Assembly (NCBI GenBank): GCA_947381965.1
Contig: CANCXX010000032.1
Location: 1-50,394 of the forward strand
Reading direction: 5' to 3'
Length of the DNA: 50,394 nucleotides
Source: an uncultured bacterium
GTDB taxonomy: Bacteria > Bacillota > Clostridia > Lachnospirales > Lachnospiraceae
Below are positions 40,515 through 49,876 of the stretch, one piece after another. Each line of letters begins with the position of its first letter. Position 1 is the stretch's first letter. The position numbers and the translations under genes were made by a program. Below the pieces are notes generated by a model. The model saw only the letters and a program-made list of their open reading frames with translations. It did no database searches and was not told the origin of the DNA.

Positions 40515-42065
40515 ATGAAACGGTTTATAAACTGTTTGTTTAAAGTTATTTTTGGCCGGACGCTGGTAATTATGCTGATGGTGGTATTGCAGGCGCTGGC
40601 GCTTCTGGGAAGTTTTATCGGGGTGAAAAGCGCTTACCCCTATATTTGGCAGAGCATGTATATTTTGGGGGCATTTTTGATTATTTACATTATCAACAGG
40701 GATGAACCCACAGAGTTTAAAATGACATGGATTATATTAATTTGCCTTTTCCCGGTGCTGGGTGCCCTTATTTATGTGTTTGTAATGGGAAATTTTGGCG
40801 GCATAGGATTAAAGGCAAAGCTGGGCAGGCGTATGGAGGAAACAAGAGGATTGCTTTATACCAATGAAGAAACCAGAAGCACGCTCAAAAACTGTCCGGT
40901 ACAGTTTCAGGGGTTTGCCCATTATATGGAAAATACTGCAGGATTTCCTGCATATCATAATTCCACAGTGAGGTACTATCCTTTGGGAGAGGATAAGTTT
41001 GCTGATTTACTGGTAGAATTGAAAAAGGCGGAAAGGTTTATTTTTCTGGAATACTTTATTATAGAACCGGGGACTATGTGGGACGCCGTGCTTGAGATTT
41101 TAAAGGAAAAAGTAAAGGAAGGCGTGGAAGTCAGAGTGATGTATGACGGTATGTGCTCTATCATGCTGCTTCCTTACAAATACCCGGAGGAACTAAAAAG
41201 CTATGGTATAAAGGCGAAAATGTTTGCGCCCATTGTTCCGTTCCTTTCCACTACCCAAAATAACCGGGACCACAGAAAGATTCTGGTAATTGACGGAAAA
41301 ATTGCATTTACCGGAGGGGTTAACCTTGCAGACGAATACATCAATAAAGTGCAGCGTTTTGGCCACTGGAAGGATGTGGCGGTAAAAATTACAGGGGATG
41401 CGGCCCGGAGTTTTACCGTAATGTTTCTGCAAATGTGGAATGTGTCAGAGTGGGGAAATGAAGAATATGAGACTTATCTGAAGAACATTACTTTTGAAAA
41501 GCCTCTTTATCATGACGGATTTGTAATTCCCTATGGGGAGACGCCTACCAGAAGTACGGAGGTTGGGAAAAAAGTGTATGAGTCCATGATACAGAGGGCC
41601 TCCAGATATGTGCATATTATGACTCCTTACTTTATTATTGACAGGGAATTTTTAGATACCATGCGCTATGCGGCCGAACGGGGTGTGGAGGTGGCAATGA
41701 TTCTGCCCCACATTCCTGATAAAAAAATAGTTTTTTATATTGCCAGAACTTTTTACCCGGAGCTTTTGGAAGCCGGAATTAAAGTTTACGAATATACGCC
41801 TGGATTTATTCATGCAAAAATGTTTGTTTCCGATGATGAATGTGCAGCTGTTGGAACCATCAATCTGGATTACAGAAGCTTTTACCATCACTTTGAATGT
41901 GGCGCCTGCTTTTTTAAAAACTCGGAGATAGCAAAAGTGGAAACGGATTTTCAGGATACCCTGAAGAAATGTCAGGAGGTCACGGAAGATTATTATTATA
42001 AAGAAATTCCCTTATACCAGAAAATGATTGGAAGAACCTTTAAGCTTGGAGCAACCTTGTTGTAA
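40515..42065 (+). CDS. cls: Cardiolipin synthase
   Basis: A 516-residue membrane-bound phospholipase-D-type enzyme condensing phosphatidylglycerol. I place the start at ATG 40515 (GAGGTGG upstream); a GTG at 40497 is the alternative. Two N-terminal helices (about 10-70) precede PLDc domains with HRKILVIDGKIAFTGG and HAKMFVSDDECAAVGT, both HxKx4D motifs intact. Length and order match bacterial Cls (about 480-515). Confidence 0.93.
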   Translation: MKRFINCLFKVIFGRTLVIMLMVVLQALALLGSFIGVKSAYPYIWQSMYILGAFLIIYIINRDEPTEFKMTWIILICLFPVLGALIYVFVMGNFGGIGLKAKLGRRMEETRGLLYTNEETRSTLKNCPVQFQGFAHYMENTAGFPAYHNSTVRYYPLGEDKFADLLVELKKAERFIFLEYFIIEPGTMWDAVLEILKEKVKEGVEVRVMYDGMCSIMLLPYKYPEELKSYGIKAKMFAPIVPFLSTTQNNRDHRKILVIDGKIAFTGGVNLADEYINKVQRFGHWKDVAVKITGDAARSFTVMFLQMWNVSEWGNEEYETYLKNITFEKPLYHDGFVIPYGETPTRSTEVGKKVYESMIQRASRYVHIMTPYFIIDREFLDTMRYAAERGVEVAMILPHIPDKKIVFYIARTFYPELLEAGIKVYEYTPGFIHAKMFVSDDECAAVGTINLDYRSFYHHFECGACFFKNSEIAKVETDFQDTLKKCQEVTEDYYYKEIPLYQKMIGRTFKLGATLL

Positions 42066-42166
42066 GGTGGCAGGTCAAAGCTCCCCTTGCGTGCAATGGG
42101 GTATCAGGGTTGCAGTGCTGAAAGGCGGCGGAAAATTTGACTCTTGCGGCAGTTTCTCGCGGGAAT

Positions 42167-42198
42167 AAAGAAAGGCCCGAAAAGTGGGCCTTTCTTTT
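42167..42198. terminator. Bidirectional terminator between cls and cellobiose phosphorylase
   Basis: AAAGAAAGGCCC (42167-42178) pairs perfectly with GGGCCTTTCTTT (42186-42197), with T runs available in both directions. It lies between convergent genes. Confidence 0.9.
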
Positions 42199-42211
42199 GT
42201 CAGAAGATTAG

Positions 42212-44668
42212 CTATCCCATAGTAACCACCACATTATATTCTTCTTTTCCTTTTATGTAAGGAATGATACAGCCCAGGCTTTTGCCGGATTTATTTTCAA
42301 GTATGGAGCCGTCAACGGTGACGCTTTTAATTCCTTTTTCCACTTTATCAGGATTTATCACCTGAATGTGATAGGTTCCCTCCCGGAATTTCCGTGTAAT
42401 TTCAAAATTGCCAAAGTCTTTTGGAATACAGGGATTTACGCTTAATCCCTGATGGGTGGGTGCAATGCCTAAAATATATTGTGAGATATTTACAAAGGTC
42501 CATGCGGCAGTGCCGGTTAGCCAGCTGTTCTTGGCTTCTCCGTGGAATTTTGCATCTCTGCCTGCCACCATCTGGGAATAAACATAAGGCTCTGTTCTGT
42601 GGATTTCACTGATTTCTTCCACATAGGCAGGGCAGGTTTTCCGGTAGATTTCAAAGGCGCGTCCTCCGCGTCCAATGACCGTTTCCGCAATGGAAACCCA
42701 GGGGTTATTGTGGCAGAAAATACCTGCATTTTCTTTATAGCCGGGAGGATAGGAGGAAACCTCGCCAAGTTCCAGGTGATATCTTGTATAAGCAGGCTGC
42801 AAAATCATAACGCCATATTCAGTGTCAAGTCTGTCTTTTACGGAATCAAGGGCTTTTTGGGCCAGACCTTCTTTTACGCCTACGCCTGCCAGAACGCAAA
42901 AGCCCTGAGGCTCGATATAAATCTGGCCTTCATCGCATTCTTTAGATCCAACCTTGTTGCCATGGGCATCATAAGCACGCACAAACCAGCTGCCGTCCCA
43001 GCCGTCCTTTAAAATGGCGCTGTTCATAATTTCCACTTCCTTACGTGCACGTTCCGCTTCCGGCGCATCACCTATTAACTCACATAGTTGCGCATATTCT
43101 TCTCCGTACTTTACGAACATGCCGGCAATAAACACAGACTCGGCAACGGGACCTTCGCTGGGACCGAAGGTCTGGAAGGATTCGCCCGGATGGGCGGAAA
43201 AACAATTAAGGTTCAGGCAGTCGTTCCAGTCAGCACGGCCAATCAGGGGAAGGGCGTGAGGTCCTTTATGGGTGATAATATAGTCGAGAGAGCGTTTTAA
43301 ATGTTCCATCAGGGGGACAGCTGTGGAAAGGTCGTTGTCAAAAGGAACCATTTCCGTAAGGATAGAGGTGTCGCCTGTTTCTTTTACATAAGCGCTGGCG
43401 CCTGCGATCAGCCATAAGGGATCGTCGTTAAAGCCGCTGCCGATATCAGAATTGCCTTTTTTGGTAAGGGGCTGGTACTGGTGATAAGCGCTTCCGTCTG
43501 CAAACTGGGTGGAGGCAATATCAATGATACGTTCCCTTGCACGGTCGGGAATCAGATGAACGAATCCCAGAAGATCCTGGCAGGAATCCCTAAAGCCCAT
43601 GCCCCGGCCGATGCCTGATTCATAATAAGAAGCAGAGCGGGACATATTGAAAGTTACCATACACTGATACTGATTCCAGATATTTACCATGCGGTCCACC
43701 TTATCATTGGAGGATTTAAGGGTATATCTGGCAAGGAGGTTTTCCCAATAGGTATTCAGCTTTGCAAATGCTCTGTCTACGCCCTCCTCTGTCTGGTATT
43801 TGTCCAGCATGGCAAAGGCAGGTTTTTTATTGATGATTCCGTATGATTCCCATTTTTCATTTTCAGGATTTTCTATGTACCCCAGAACAAAAATAAAGGA
43901 TTTGCTCTCACCAGGCGCTAAAGACAGGTTAATCTGGTGGGAAGCAATGGGGGACCAGCCGCTTGCCATGGAATTGGTTAAAGATCCCTTTTCAACTGCT
44001 TCAGGATTGTGGGCGCCTCTGTAGGCCCCTAAGAACGCGTCCCGGCTGGTATCAAAGCCGTCAATGGCAGCATTTACAGAATAAATGGCATAGTGATTGC
44101 GACGTTCGCGGTATTCTGTTTTATGGAAAATGGTGGAACCGGCCACTTCCACTTCACCGGTGCTTAAGTTTCTCTGAAAGTTTTTCATATCGTCATCGGC
44201 ATTCCAAAGACACCACTCCACATATGAAAAGAGAGAAAGACTCTTTTGGGAAGGAGAGTCATTTGTCAGTGTAATCCGGCTTACCTCACAGTTATCATCC
44301 ATAGGGACAAAGGTAAGAACGGAAGCGCTCAGATTGTTTTTGGAAGAGGTAAAGCGGCTGTAACCAATTCCATGCCGACACTCGTAAGAATCAAGAGAAG
44401 CCTTGACAGGCTGCCATCCGGGGTTCCAGACGCTGTCTCCTTCTTTAATATAAAAATATTTGCCGTTTACATCCACAGGCACATCATTATAGCGGTAACG
44501 GGTCAGACGCAGCAATTTTGCATCCTTGTAAAAAGAATAACCACCGCAGGTATTGGATATCAGACTGAAAAAGTCATTACAGCCAAGATAATTGATCCAG
44601 GGAAGCGGTGTTTGGGGCGTGGTGATTACATACTCCCGGTTTACATCATCAAAAAAGCCAAATTTCAT
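42212..44668 (-). CDS. Cellobiose phosphorylase (GH94)
   Basis: An 818-residue cytosolic phosphorylase cleaving cellobiose with phosphate to glucose 1-phosphate and glucose. It matches the family length (about 810-820). The N-terminal GH94 beta-sandwich starts [15 protein letters not shown]. The (alpha/alpha)6 barrel has [18 protein letters not shown] and the catalytic acid within [32 protein letters not shown] is also characteristic. GGAGG precedes the ATG. It is controlled from the promoter/operator at 44768-44828 and preceded by a 24-codon leader ORF. No transporter is adjacent. Confidence 0.93.
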   Translation of the reverse strand: MKFGFFDDVNREYVITTPQTPLPWINYLGCNDFFSLISNTCGGYSFYKDAKLLRLTRYRYNDVPVDVNGKYFYIKEGDSVWNPGWQPVKASLDSYECRHGIGYSRFTSSKNNLSASVLTFVPMDDNCEVSRITLTNDSPSQKSLSLFSYVEWCLWNADDDMKNFQRNLSTGEVEVAGSTIFHKTEYRERRNHYAIYSVNAAIDGFDTSRDAFLGAYRGAHNPEAVEKGSLTNSMASGWSPIASHQINLSLAPGESKSFIFVLGYIENPENEKWESYGIINKKPAFAMLDKYQTEEGVDRAFAKLNTYWENLLARYTLKSSNDKVDRMVNIWNQYQCMVTFNMSRSASYYESGIGRGMGFRDSCQDLLGFVHLIPDRARERIIDIASTQFADGSAYHQYQPLTKKGNSDIGSGFNDDPLWLIAGASAYVKETGDTSILTEMVPFDNDLSTAVPLMEHLKRSLDYIITHKGPHALPLIGRADWNDCLNLNCFSAHPGESFQTFGPSEGPVAESVFIAGMFVKYGEEYAQLCELIGDAPEAERARKEVEIMNSAILKDGWDGSWFVRAYDAHGNKVGSKECDEGQIYIEPQGFCVLAGVGVKEGLAQKALDSVKDRLDTEYGVMILQPAYTRYHLELGEVSSYPPGYKENAGIFCHNNPWVSIAETVIGRGGRAFEIYRKTCPAYVEEISEIHRTEPYVYSQMVAGRDAKFHGEAKNSWLTGTAAWTFVNISQYILGIAPTHQGLSVNPCIPKDFGNFEITRKFREGTYHIQVINPDKVEKGIKSVTVDGSILENKSGKSLGCIIPYIKGKEEYNVVVTMG

Positions 44669-44669
44669 A

Positions 44670-44744
44670 CTAATCCTCCATTCTTGCTAGGCGCGCTAAT
44701 TTGGGCGCAAGCACAAATTTGCCTGTGAAAAATGTATTTTTCAC
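44670..44744 (-). CDS. Possible 24-residue leader peptide of cellobiose phosphorylase
   Basis: The frame starts at GTG 44744 behind a strong AAAAGGAGAAGG site and ends at TAG 44670, one base before the GH94 start. The peptide is basic and hydrophobic ([13 protein letters not shown] within it). The start codon lies inside a perfect CTGTGAAAAA/TTTTTCACAG hairpin (44724-44747). Coupling or hairpin control of the downstream gene is plausible; no known family. Confidence 0.5.
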   Translation of the reverse strand: MKNTFFTGKFVLAPKLARLARMED

Positions 44745-44767
44745 AGTACCTTCTCCTTTTATCAATA

Positions 44768-44828
44768 ACTAAAACGTTTAAGTAACTGTTATACTCCGCA
44801 TTATACAAAAAAATTCAGGTCATTGCAA
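44768..44828 (-). promoter_or_regulatory. Promoter and LacI-type operator of the GH94 gene
   Basis: On the minus strand TTGCAA (44828-44823), 17 bp, TATAAT (44805-44800). The near-palindrome ACTAAAACGTTTAAGT (44768-44783), with the central CG of LacI-family operators, lies roughly 10-25 bases after the expected start of transcription, a repressing position. Confidence 0.65.
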
Positions 44829-44923
44829 GAAATAAATACAGAAACAAAAGTTGTTTTTTTTGGCGGAAAGCGGTATATTTATATACAAATAGTAAACGAC
44901 ATAAATATTAGGAAGTGATAGTA

Positions 44924-45310
44924 ATGCAGGGGATTTTGTATGATGCCACCAAAGTAAAGGTCTGCCAGGCTTTTTATGATATCTGTGATTATGCAGAGCT
45001 TTCCAGAGACTGGGCGGATAAGCTGTGGCTGGATATTCTTGCACGGAGAGAGATTTATGAGGAACTGGTATATTATATAGAACACCATACCTTTTTGGAC
45101 AAAGTGAAGGTACAGGGCTATTCGCTGTGCGATTTGTATGTGTGGCAGATGAACCGATATAATCTGATAAAAGATACCGGGAAAAACCCAAAAACCTGTA
45201 ATAAGGAAAAAATGGCAATGCAGGCATTCCGGTCAATGATGGATTTAATGGCGCACCCGGAAGAATACAAAAAGCGGCTGGAATATGGACAGGGAACAGA
45301 TAAACTGTAA
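44924..45310 (+). CDS. Hypothetical protein, all-helical
   Basis: A 128-residue soluble protein from ATG 44924 with AGGAAG upstream. It is predicted mostly helical with aromatic residues (ELSRDWADKLWLDILARREIYEELVYYIEHH, split over two helices) and no signal peptide or catalytic motif. I do not recognise the family. It is coupled at 11 bp to the DUF1700 gene. Its neighbour suggests an envelope or regulatory setting, without proof. Confidence 0.75.
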   Translation: MQGILYDATKVKVCQAFYDICDYAELSRDWADKLWLDILARREIYEELVYYIEHHTFLDKVKVQGYSLCDLYVWQMNRYNLIKDTGKNPKTCNKEKMAMQAFRSMMDLMAHPEEYKKRLEYGQGTDKL

Positions 45311-45320
45311 AGGGATATCA

Positions 45321-45668
45321 ATGACAAAAAAAGAATTTTTGCTGGAATTACAGCGGATTTTGAATGGCAGAATGGGAAGCAGTGAGGCGGCGCCCTATGT
45401 GTCATATTATCAGGAATATATAGAGATAGAGGTCCGTAAGGGAAAAGCGGAAGAGAAAGTGATAGAGGAGCTGGGAAGTCCGAGACTGATTGCCAAAAAC
45501 GTGGCAGATGTGTTTGACCGGAAAAACCAGAAAATGACTCCGGGCCGGACGGCTTTACGGTATGGGGAAAAGCTGCTCTTATATGGAGAGGCCTTTGGAA
45601 AAAAATGTTTGGAGTTATGCGTATCGGCGGCGGAACAGGCAAAAGTCTGGTTTGACGGCCTGCGTTAA
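45321..45668 (+). CDS. DUF1700/HAAS-domain protein
   Basis: A 115-residue protein from ATG 45321. The N-terminal three-helix HAAS-type domain reads KKEFLLELQRIL, then APYVSYYQEYIE and VIEELGSPRLIAKNV (about residues 3-60), as in DUF1700 membrane proteins. The usual C-terminal transmembrane segments are absent, so this is a short version. Such proteins are often regulated with PadR-type repressors, none of which is seen here. Confidence 0.78.
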   Translation: MTKKEFLLELQRILNGRMGSSEAAPYVSYYQEYIEIEVRKGKAEEKVIEELGSPRLIAKNVADVFDRKNQKMTPGRTALRYGEKLLLYGEAFGKKCLELCVSAAEQAKVWFDGLR

Positions 45669-45692
45669 GGACAGGCCCATAAATATGTAAAA

Positions 45693-45713
45693 GCCTGTCA
45701 ACTGTTGACAGGC
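45693..45713. terminator. Perfect palindrome after the DUF1700 gene
   Basis: GCCTGTCAAC and GTTGACAGGC are complementary around a single T. Only short T runs flank it, so it is a weak terminator or a protein-binding site. It starts the 302-bp gap 45669-45970. Confidence 0.5.
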
Positions 45714-45825
45714 CTCTACAGGGGAGTATAAATAGTTAATATAAGGGTTGCAAATAGGAATTGAAGGGTATTCCTGTTTACAAATATATTATATCTCATG
45801 ATTATATATTAGGCAATGTTTATAT

Positions 45826-45898
45826 AGTACAAAAGTACCAACAAATTTACATGAAATTATTGTGCAATTTGAATAAAAAAACAGTACTAAAGTACTAG
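45826..45898. promoter_or_regulatory. Paired AGTAC palindromic motifs upstream of the small Asn/Gln/Ser protein
   Basis: AGTACAAAAGTAC (45826-45838) and AGTACTAAAGTAC (45883-45895) are near-identical and 57 bp apart, within an AT-rich region. Candidate promoter elements (TTTACA with ATTATA 18 bp downstream) lie just before. They look like two operators for one regulator. Confidence 0.45.
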
Positions 45899-45970
45899 AG
45901 ACAAAAGGAATAAAAGTTTTGAAAAAAGAAATAATACTCCTGTAACCTAATGAATCAGGAGGAAATGAAT

Positions 45971-46117
45971 ATGTCTAAGAATGATTATCAGAACAACCAG
46001 AACAACCAGGAGAACAAATCCAGCCAGAACAGTCAGAACAGCCAGAAGAACAGCTCATCCAATTCTTCTAACTCTTCTAACTGCAAAGACAACAACAAAA
46101 AAAATAACGAATTCTAA
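45971..46117 (+). CDS. 48-residue Asn/Gln/Ser-rich small protein
   Basis: The frame begins at ATG 45971, eight bases after AGGAGG, and ends at TAA 46117, followed by a strong terminator. The product is almost entirely Asn, Gln, Ser and Lys (starts MSKNDYQNNQNNQENK), with a single Cys and a charged end. It is hydrophilic, disordered and has no signal peptide. The good ribosome site, long regulated-looking upstream region and own terminator argue for a real, possibly abundant protein. Function unknown; spore- or stress-related small proteins have similar composition. Confidence 0.8.
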   Translation: MSKNDYQNNQNNQENKSSQNSQNSQKNSSSNSSNSSNCKDNNKKNNEF

Positions 46118-46133
46118 CTGGATTTGGAAATAG

Positions 46134-46163
46134 GGCGTCCCTTTTGGGGCGCCTTATTTTTTT
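46134..46163 (+). terminator. Terminator of the small Asn/Gln/Ser-rich gene
   Basis: GGCGTCCC (46134-46141), TTTT loop, GGGGCGCC (46146-46153), then TTATTTTTTT. Confidence 0.88.
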
Positions 46164-46229
46164 AAAAGCTGATACGTCATATGACAGCGTTTGCCAATGA
46201 GAGAAAATTACTCGGACAGAATATGGGTG

Positions 46230-46338
46230 GTTACGATTTCAGGTCAGGAATGTGCATTTTGTGTGTACATGATTCAGGTGTGAGCGGGACGACTGCTCCC
46301 AAATGGTTATTGTGAGCGGCCCGGACGCGAAAAATAAC
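46230..46338. repeat. Structured intergenic repeat (degenerate copy B)
   Basis: It shares the blocks GGAATGTGCA, ACATGAT-CAGG-GTGAG and GTTAxTxTGAGCGG with copy A at 15654-15799, in the same order. The outer GTTAC...AAC ends are eroded. It occupies most of the 320-bp gap 46118-46437. Confidence 0.55.
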
Positions 46339-46379
46339 AAATGAGAAAAAGGCAGGGGTTTTGCTTTAAAAGCTCTGTA

Positions 46380-46408
46380 TATACAAAAAAAATGGTTTGT
46401 GGTATAAT
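46380..46408 (+). promoter_or_regulatory. Promoter of the rRNA methyltransferase gene
   Basis: TATACA (46380-46385), 17 bp, extended -10 TGGTATAAT (46400-46408), 30 bp before the start. Confidence 0.6.
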
Positions 46409-46437
46409 CACAAAAAAGATTGGAAAGTGAGATTTTC

Positions 46438-47583
46438 ATGAAAAGATATGAATTGATTGCCCCCTGTCATTTTGGGCTGGAAGCTGTTTTAAAGCGTGAA
46501 ATTACAGATTTGGGATATGATATCACAAAAGTGGAGGACGGGAGAGTCACATTTATTGGCGATGCGGAAGCCATCTGTCGCGCGAATATTTTTCTGCGCA
46601 CGGCTGAGAGAATACTGATTAAGGCAGGCAGTTTCCGGGCAGAGACTTTTGAAGAACTTTTTCAGGGAACCAAAAGTATCTTGTGGGAAGAGTTTATTCC
46701 TGCAGACGGAAAATTCTGGGTGGCAAAGGCAGGCAGCGTGAAAAGTAAGCTGTTCAGTCCTTCAGATATTCAGTCAATTATGAAAAAAGCCATGGTGGAG
46801 AGATTAAAAGAGGTGTATCATAAAGAGTGGTTTCCGGAAGACGGAGCCGCTTATCCCATACGGGTTTTTTTATTAAAAGATGAGGTTACTGTGGCGCTGG
46901 ATACCACAGGCGACTCTTTACATAAAAGGGGATACCGTAAACTTACGGCAAAGGCCCCCATTGCAGAAAATCTAGCTGCGGCGCTGATAATGCTTACGCC
47001 CTGGAAGGCGGGAAGAATACTGGTGGATCCTTTTTGCGGAAGCGGAACCTTTCCTATAGAAGCGGCTATGATGGCGGCAGGAATTGCACCGGGAATGAAG
47101 AGAAGTTTTACTGCAGAAAAGTGGAAGCATTTGATTTGTGCGAAGGAGTGGGAAGAAATACGGCAGGAAGCGGAAGAAATGGTCGATATGCAGGTGGATA
47201 CGGATATTCAGGGATACGACATTGATGAAAATATGGTAGCCATTGCAAGGGAAAATGCAAAACTGGCCGGAGTGGACGGGCTGATTCACTTTCAAAAGCG
47301 GGATGTGCGCCAGCTTAGCCATAGTAAAAAGTACGGCTTTCTTATTACCAATCCTCCTTACGGAGAGCGGATGGAAGAAAAAAAGGATTTGCCGGAGCTT
47401 TACAGGGCGGTAGGGGAACGCTTCCGGTCTTTGGATTCCTGGTCGTTATATTTAATCAGCGCCTATGAGCAGGCGGAAAGCGCGATGGGGCTTAAGGCGG
47501 CAAAAAACAGAAAAATATATAATGGGATGATGAAAGCTTATTTCTATCAATTCCCGGGACCCAAACCGCCCAGAAAGGGATGA
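46438..47583 (+). CDS. THUMP-domain rRNA guanine-N2 methyltransferase (RlmL/YpsC-like)
   Basis: A 381-residue methyltransferase from ATG 46438 (GGAAAGTGAG upstream). The N-terminal THUMP RNA-binding region (about 45-155) precedes a Rossmann domain: VDPFCGSGTFPIEAAMMA (motif I), IQGYDIDENMVAIARENAKLAG, and the catalytic TNPPYGER. This matches the N-terminal half of E. coli RlmL (23S G2445) and Firmicute YpsC. It overlaps or touches the amidase-like gene that follows. Confidence 0.9.
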   Translation: MKRYELIAPCHFGLEAVLKREITDLGYDITKVEDGRVTFIGDAEAICRANIFLRTAERILIKAGSFRAETFEELFQGTKSILWEEFIPADGKFWVAKAGSVKSKLFSPSDIQSIMKKAMVERLKEVYHKEWFPEDGAAYPIRVFLLKDEVTVALDTTGDSLHKRGYRKLTAKAPIAENLAAALIMLTPWKAGRILVDPFCGSGTFPIEAAMMAAGIAPGMKRSFTAEKWKHLICAKEWEEIRQEAEEMVDMQVDTDIQGYDIDENMVAIARENAKLAGVDGLIHFQKRDVRQLSHSKKYGFLITNPPYGERMEEKKDLPELYRAVGERFRSLDSWSLYLISAYEQAESAMGLKAAKNRKIYNGMMKAYFYQFPGPKPPRKG

Positions 47584-47588
47584 GGTTT

Positions 47589-48656
47589 ATGCAGTTTGAT
47601 TTGATGAAAAAAGCAGCCCTTGGCAGTGTGGTCTTTTCCTTTGTGGCTATGGGGACGATTATATTTATTTCTACCGGTGGAATAGAAAACTTTGTAAACA
47701 GAAAACAGGCAGTGGAGCAGGAGACGGAAAACGCTGTGCAGGAGCCATCAGAAGAGACAGAATCGGATGCAGGCAAAGGGGCGCTGACTTTTGTGCTGGG
47801 GGAATCAGATACCAGCTATCTGCGTATTCCTTTGCCAGAAGGATGCCAGGCGGAGGACATTACCATTGAAAACCATTATATGGTCCAGGAGCTTTATGTG
47901 GTGATAAAAAATGGGGCAGATGAGTTTTATGCTGAAAATCCGATTTCAGGGAACCGGGAAATGATTACACAGGGACGTTATGAAGCAGACGGAGGACAAA
48001 CACGGCTGCAGTTCGATTTGACAGGAATTTTCGAATATCATACAATTTTGGAAAATAATGATTTATATATCCGTTTTGTAAGTCCCAGGGAAATGTATGA
48101 TAAGGTGGTAGTCATTGACCCTGCCTGCGGCGGTACCAATGAGGGAGAAATAGCCCAGGGGCTAAAGGAAAAGGAAATTAACCTTCAGATAGCGGAAAAA
48201 TTAAAAGAAAAACTGGACAAAACAGGTATTAAGGCATATTATACCAGAATGGACGATATCAATCCTGACGAAGACGCAAGAGTAAAGCTTGCCAATGAAA
48301 CAAGGGCGGATATGTATATACGTATTCAGACAGACGCCAGTGAAGATGACGCTGTATATGGGATTTCTTCTGTCTATAATGGAGATTTTTTTATTCCGGG
48401 CTTTGGAAGTATGGAACTGGCGGAGCTGTTAGCTGACGAAGTGACAGAAAGCGTAAAAGGAAAAAGCCTTGGCACAAAACCGGCAGAAACGAAGGCGTAT
48501 GCCATAAGACAGATTACCATACCGGCAGCAGCCATAAATGTTGGGTGCATCACAAATCCCCAGGAGGCGATTTTGCTTAAGAGGGAAGAATATCAGGAAA
48601 AAATTGCAGATGGAATCTACCAGGCAGTGATACAGGCTTATGAAGACTTAAAATAG
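47589..48656 (+). CDS. Membrane-anchored amidase_3-fold protein lacking catalytic residues
   Basis: About 355 residues; ATG 47589 is nine bases after AGAAAGGG, while ATG 47580 overlaps the preceding stop. A signal anchor (LGSVVFSFVAMGTIIFI) leads to an AMIN-like region (about 65-165) and an N-acetylmuramoyl-L-alanine amidase fold (about 175-355). Counting from 47580, the first zinc ligand is Cys183 in DPACGG instead of DPGHGG. E199 is kept. The second His is Gln250 (RIQTD instead of SIHxN), and the catalytic Glu is Asn320 (INVGCITNP). Three of four key residues are lost, so it is probably a wall-binding pseudoenzyme. Confidence 0.82.
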   Translation: MQFDLMKKAALGSVVFSFVAMGTIIFISTGGIENFVNRKQAVEQETENAVQEPSEETESDAGKGALTFVLGESDTSYLRIPLPEGCQAEDITIENHYMVQELYVVIKNGADEFYAENPISGNREMITQGRYEADGGQTRLQFDLTGIFEYHTILENNDLYIRFVSPREMYDKVVVIDPACGGTNEGEIAQGLKEKEINLQIAEKLKEKLDKTGIKAYYTRMDDINPDEDARVKLANETRADMYIRIQTDASEDDAVYGISSVYNGDFFIPGFGSMELAELLADEVTESVKGKSLGTKPAETKAYAIRQITIPAAAINVGCITNPQEAILLKREEYQEKIADGIYQAVIQAYEDLK

Positions 48657-48716
48657 AATTTACAGGGAGTTTCCTATAGTAAAGTTTTATATATTCTGTG
48701 GAAAGGAATTAAAACC

Positions 48717-49391
48717 ATGCAGAGAATTATTTTTGCCACAGGGAATGCGGGAAAAATCAGGGAAATCAAAATGATACTGGAAAACCTTAAAGTGAATGGG
48801 GAAGCGGCAGAAGTGATTTCAATGAAGGAAGCAGGTATTTTGGTGGAGGTAGAGGAAGACGGAAAATCCTTTGTGGAAAATGCAGTCATAAAGGCAAAGG
48901 CAGTTGCAAAGGAGGCGCAGGGCGCCATTGTGATGGCGGATGATTCCGGCCTTGAGATTGATTACCTGAATAAGGAGCCGGGGATTTATTCTGCCAGATA
49001 TATGGGAGAGAATACCTCCTATCATGTAAAAAACAAAAAGCTGATAGAGCGCCTTTTGGGAGTGCCGGAAGAAAAAAGAAGCGCCAGATTTGTGTGTGCC
49101 ATTGCCTGTGTGCTGCCAGATGGCAGGGTTTTGACGGAGGAGGCGGCGGTGGAGGGCAGAATTGGTCATGAGGAGAGAGGGGAAAACGGCTTTGGTTATG
49201 ATCCAATCTTTATGATTCCGGCATATGGGAAGAGCACGGCGGAGCTTTCGGAAGCTGAAAAAAATGAAATCAGCCACAGGGGAAGGGCGCTTAGGGCCAT
49301 GAGAGTGCAGCTTGAAAATTTATCTGAAGTCAGAGACGAAAAGACTGACGGGATAAGGGGAAGCTTTTATGAAAATACTGATTGTCAGTGA
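48717..49391 (+). CDS. rdgB: XTP/dITP diphosphatase (RdgB/HAM1 family)
   Basis: A 224-residue housekeeping enzyme hydrolysing non-canonical purine NTPs. Signatures are IIFATGNAGKIREIKMIL at the N terminus, MADDSGLEIDYL (about 77-88, catalytic Asp) and GENGFGYDPIF. The C-terminal extension of about 20 residues is longer than usual. AAAGGAA precedes the ATG. Its end overlaps the phosphodiesterase gene by 23 bp, a pairing common in Firmicutes. Confidence 0.94.
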   Translation: MQRIIFATGNAGKIREIKMILENLKVNGEAAEVISMKEAGILVEVEEDGKSFVENAVIKAKAVAKEAQGAIVMADDSGLEIDYLNKEPGIYSARYMGENTSYHVKNKKLIERLLGVPEEKRSARFVCAIACVLPDGRVLTEEAAVEGRIGHEERGENGFGYDPIFMIPAYGKSTAELSEAEKNEISHRGRALRAMRVQLENLSEVRDEKTDGIRGSFYENTDCQ

Positions 49392-49848
49392 TACACACCG
49401 TAAAAATGATAATTATTTAAGAGTGATAGATAAAACAGCGCCGGTGGATATGGTAATCCACTGCGGAGACATAGAGGGCAGCGAGTATCTGATTGCGGAA
49501 AGCGTCTCCTGCCCGGTGCAGATGGTTGCAGGAAACAACGACTTCTTTTCAGATCTTCCAAGGGAAAAAATATTTCAAATAGGAAAGTATAAAGTATGGC
49601 TTACCCATGGACACAATTATTATGTTTCCATGAGCAATGAAAATTTAAAGCATGAAGCCCGGATGCGGGAAATTGACATTGTCATATACGGGCATACCCA
49701 TAAACCGGTAATAGATATCACAGACGACGTGACGGCAGTCAATCCAGGGAGCCTTACTTATCCAAGACAGGAAGGAAAAAGACCTTCTTACATTATCATG
49801 GATTTGGACAGAAATGGTGAAGCCCATTTTACAATAAATTATTTGTAA
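49369..49848 (+). CDS. YfcE/MJ0936-type metallophosphodiesterase
   Basis: A 159-residue calcineurin-like phosphoesterase with all metal motifs: IVSDTHRKN (D-x-H), IHCGDIEGSE (GD), AGNND, LTHGHNY and VIYGHTHKP. Length fits the stand-alone MJ0936 group, which hydrolyses phosphodiesters in vitro; the natural substrate is unclear. It overlaps rdgB and likely shares its transcript. Confidence 0.93.
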   Translation: MKILIVSDTHRKNDNYLRVIDKTAPVDMVIHCGDIEGSEYLIAESVSCPVQMVAGNNDFFSDLPREKIFQIGKYKVWLTHGHNYYVSMSNENLKHEARMREIDIVIYGHTHKPVIDITDDVTAVNPGSLTYPRQEGKRPSYIIMDLDRNGEAHFTINYL

Positions 49849-49876
49849 AAAAATTTGTAAAAAATAAAATTACTTA

